Of a stretch of 64,000 nt of DNA, positions 63,187-64,000 are shown one piece after another. The notes under the pieces were generated by a model. It was not told the origin of the DNA. It was given only the letters and a program-made list of their open reading frames with translations, and made no database searches. Source of the stretch: Streptomyces achromogenes (GTDB lineage Bacteria; Actinomycetota; Actinomycetes; Streptomycetales; Streptomycetaceae); contig NZ_JAUSYH010000001.1 in assembly GCF_030816715.1 (NCBI RefSeq), positions 5,890,001 through 5,954,000 of the forward strand, written 5' to 3'. How positions within the stretch are numbered: the stretch's first letter is position 1; each line of letters begins with the position of its first letter. A program made the translations under genes and the position numbers.

Positions 63187-63999
63187 TCACAGCCCGAAGC
63201 GACGCTGGAGGTCCCCCAGCTGTCCGGGAAGGCGCGGTGCGCCTGACGGCGCGCCGTGGCCCCCGTGTCCACCTGGGACGCCGCCCGCGCCGGGCACTCC
63301 GGGCTCGTGCGGAACCGCCCCCGTGGCCTGCTCGGCCATCAGGGTCTCGGTCGATTGAAGCAGCACCGTCCCGGCGCCCACGAACTCGAACTGGTGCTCC
63401 TCCCCGGAGGCGCCGCCCAGGCCCGTCAGCGCACGTAGACCGCCCATGACGCCGGTCATGTACCCGTGGTCGTAGTGATGGCACGGGGAGGGGCAGTCGG
63501 CCCAGCCGACGAGGGCCTGGGGGTCCACCCGGAGCGGAGGTTCCATGAACACCACCGGACCGTTGGATGCGGCCACGAACTTTCCCGTTCCGATGAGGGT
63601 GAGAAATCCCGGCACGATCGACTGCTTGAGCGACAGACTTGGCTGAAAAGCGAGCAGATTGCTCGAGCGAATGGTCAGGTTGCCCTCTTCGAGGTCGTAC
63701 GAGTTCACATCGAAGGCCCGGTCGGCGAGGAGCATCTTGCCCGAGCCCTCCGCCACGACCCAGTCGCTCGCGTGCAGAGGCGAATGGAAGGAAGTGCGCA
63801 CCAGGCGGTCCAGCCGGCCGTGTCCGACGCCGTTGAAGTCGATCGACCCGTAGTAGGCGATCATCTTCCCCTTCTGCAGGAACCACTGGCTCCCCTTGAG
63901 CTCCACGCAGAAGGTGTAGCTGTTCACGTTGTCGTCGACCGGCAGGGTCATGGGGTCGTGCACCGTCGGGCCGCCGCCCGGAGCCCCGTACATGCTCAC
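63187..63999 (-). CDS. AIM24-family protein, start at window edge
   Basis: The 270-residue protein is a beta-rich AIM24 (DUF124-type) domain: VELKGSQWFLQKGKMIAYYG, VVAEGSGKMLLADRAFDVNS, GFLTLIGTGKFVAASNGPVV, QFEFVGAGTVLLQSTETL. A Gly/Pro/His-rich tail follows. AIM24-like proteins are widespread and of poorly known function; the eukaryotic name refers to a mitochondrial protein. The first possible starts (GTG 63999, ATG 63993) lie at the edge, so the true start could be just outside. It has the same orientation as absC, 92 bp upstream of it. Confidence 0.85.
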   Translation of the reverse strand: MSMYGAPGGGPTVHDPMTLPVDDNVNSYTFCVELKGSQWFLQKGKMIAYYGSIDFNGVGHGRLDRLVRTSFHSPLHASDWVVAEGSGKMLLADRAFDVNSYDLEEGNLTIRSSNLLAFQPSLSLKQSIVPGFLTLIGTGKFVAASNGPVVFMEPPLRVDPQALVGWADCPSPCHHYDHGYMTGVMGGLRALTGLGGASGEEHQFEFVGAGTVLLQSTETLMAEQATGAVPHEPGVPGAGGVPGGHGGHGAPSGAPRLPGQLGDLQRRFGL

Positions 64000-64000
64000 A

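Overview
The window is high-GC actinobacterial chromosome, almost certainly Streptomyces. The grounds are GTG/TTG starts, very GC-rich third codon positions, GC-rich hairpin terminators mostly lacking T-tracts, and the genes filP, scy, chiC-chiR-chiS, rapA1-rapA2 and absC in a fixed order. From memory this matches the S. coelicolor core region around SCO5350-SCO5406; that synteny is recalled, not searched. Nearly all of it is conserved core. I see no prophage, IS element, CRISPR array or rRNA, and one tRNA.

Layout. 1-5.2 kb: end of a large LuxR-type regulator, two small envelope proteins, and a divergent IclR regulator/TauE-type exporter pair. 5.3-12.7 kb: tRNA-Arg(CCG), a lone receiver protein, a catalytic-domain-less ArgS-like protein, then the aspartate-family genes lysA, hom, thrC and thrB. 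12.7-25.3 kb: rho, a secreted trypsin-like protease, an LCP protein, rpmE, prfA, prmC, a tiny coupled ORF, a threonylcarbamoyl-AMP synthase, a phosphatase-like protein without its catalytic Cys, a divergent SHMT and a WecA/TagO-type transferase. 25.6-33.4 kb: the complete F1Fo ATP synthase cluster atpIBEFHAGDC. 33.5-39.2 kb: a DUF2550 protein, the chitinase/two-component set chiC-chiR-chiS, a membrane protein and a PduO-type cobalamin adenosyltransferase. 39.3-46.0 kb: a STAS protein behind a hairpin-rich leader, a large membrane-anchored NTPase, nucS, an SCO5389-family protein, an LLM-class oxidoreductase and a small zinc-ligand protein. 46.0-55.2 kb: two tandem paralogous ABC exporters, then the polar-growth coiled-coil proteins FilP and Scy. 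55.4-64.0 kb: methylmalonyl-CoA epimerase, thiolase and MeaB, an MFS protein, a PepSY protein divergent from rapA1-rapA2, absC, and an AIM24 protein at the window edge.

The main functional groups are aspartate-family amino acids, translation termination and rRNA/tRNA modification, ATP synthesis, cell-wall precursor and teichoic-type transfer, chitin use, propionyl/methylmalonyl-CoA metabolism with B12 supply, mismatch repair and tip-growth cytoskeleton.

The points most worth a second look are: an apparent frameshift in the last part of scy, with the displaced tail matching the FilP C-terminus; GGAAT-N18/19-GTT promoters of sigma-R type ahead of rpmE and rho; a helically phased CTGAAG array between the PepSY gene and rapA1; degenerate enzymes (ArgS-like, Cys-less LMW-PTP, SHMT with HH for YY); a 39-codon coupled ORF after prmC; tandem repeats of 15, 18 and 7 bp; and a Streptomyces-type palindromic element inserted in frame in the large NTPase.
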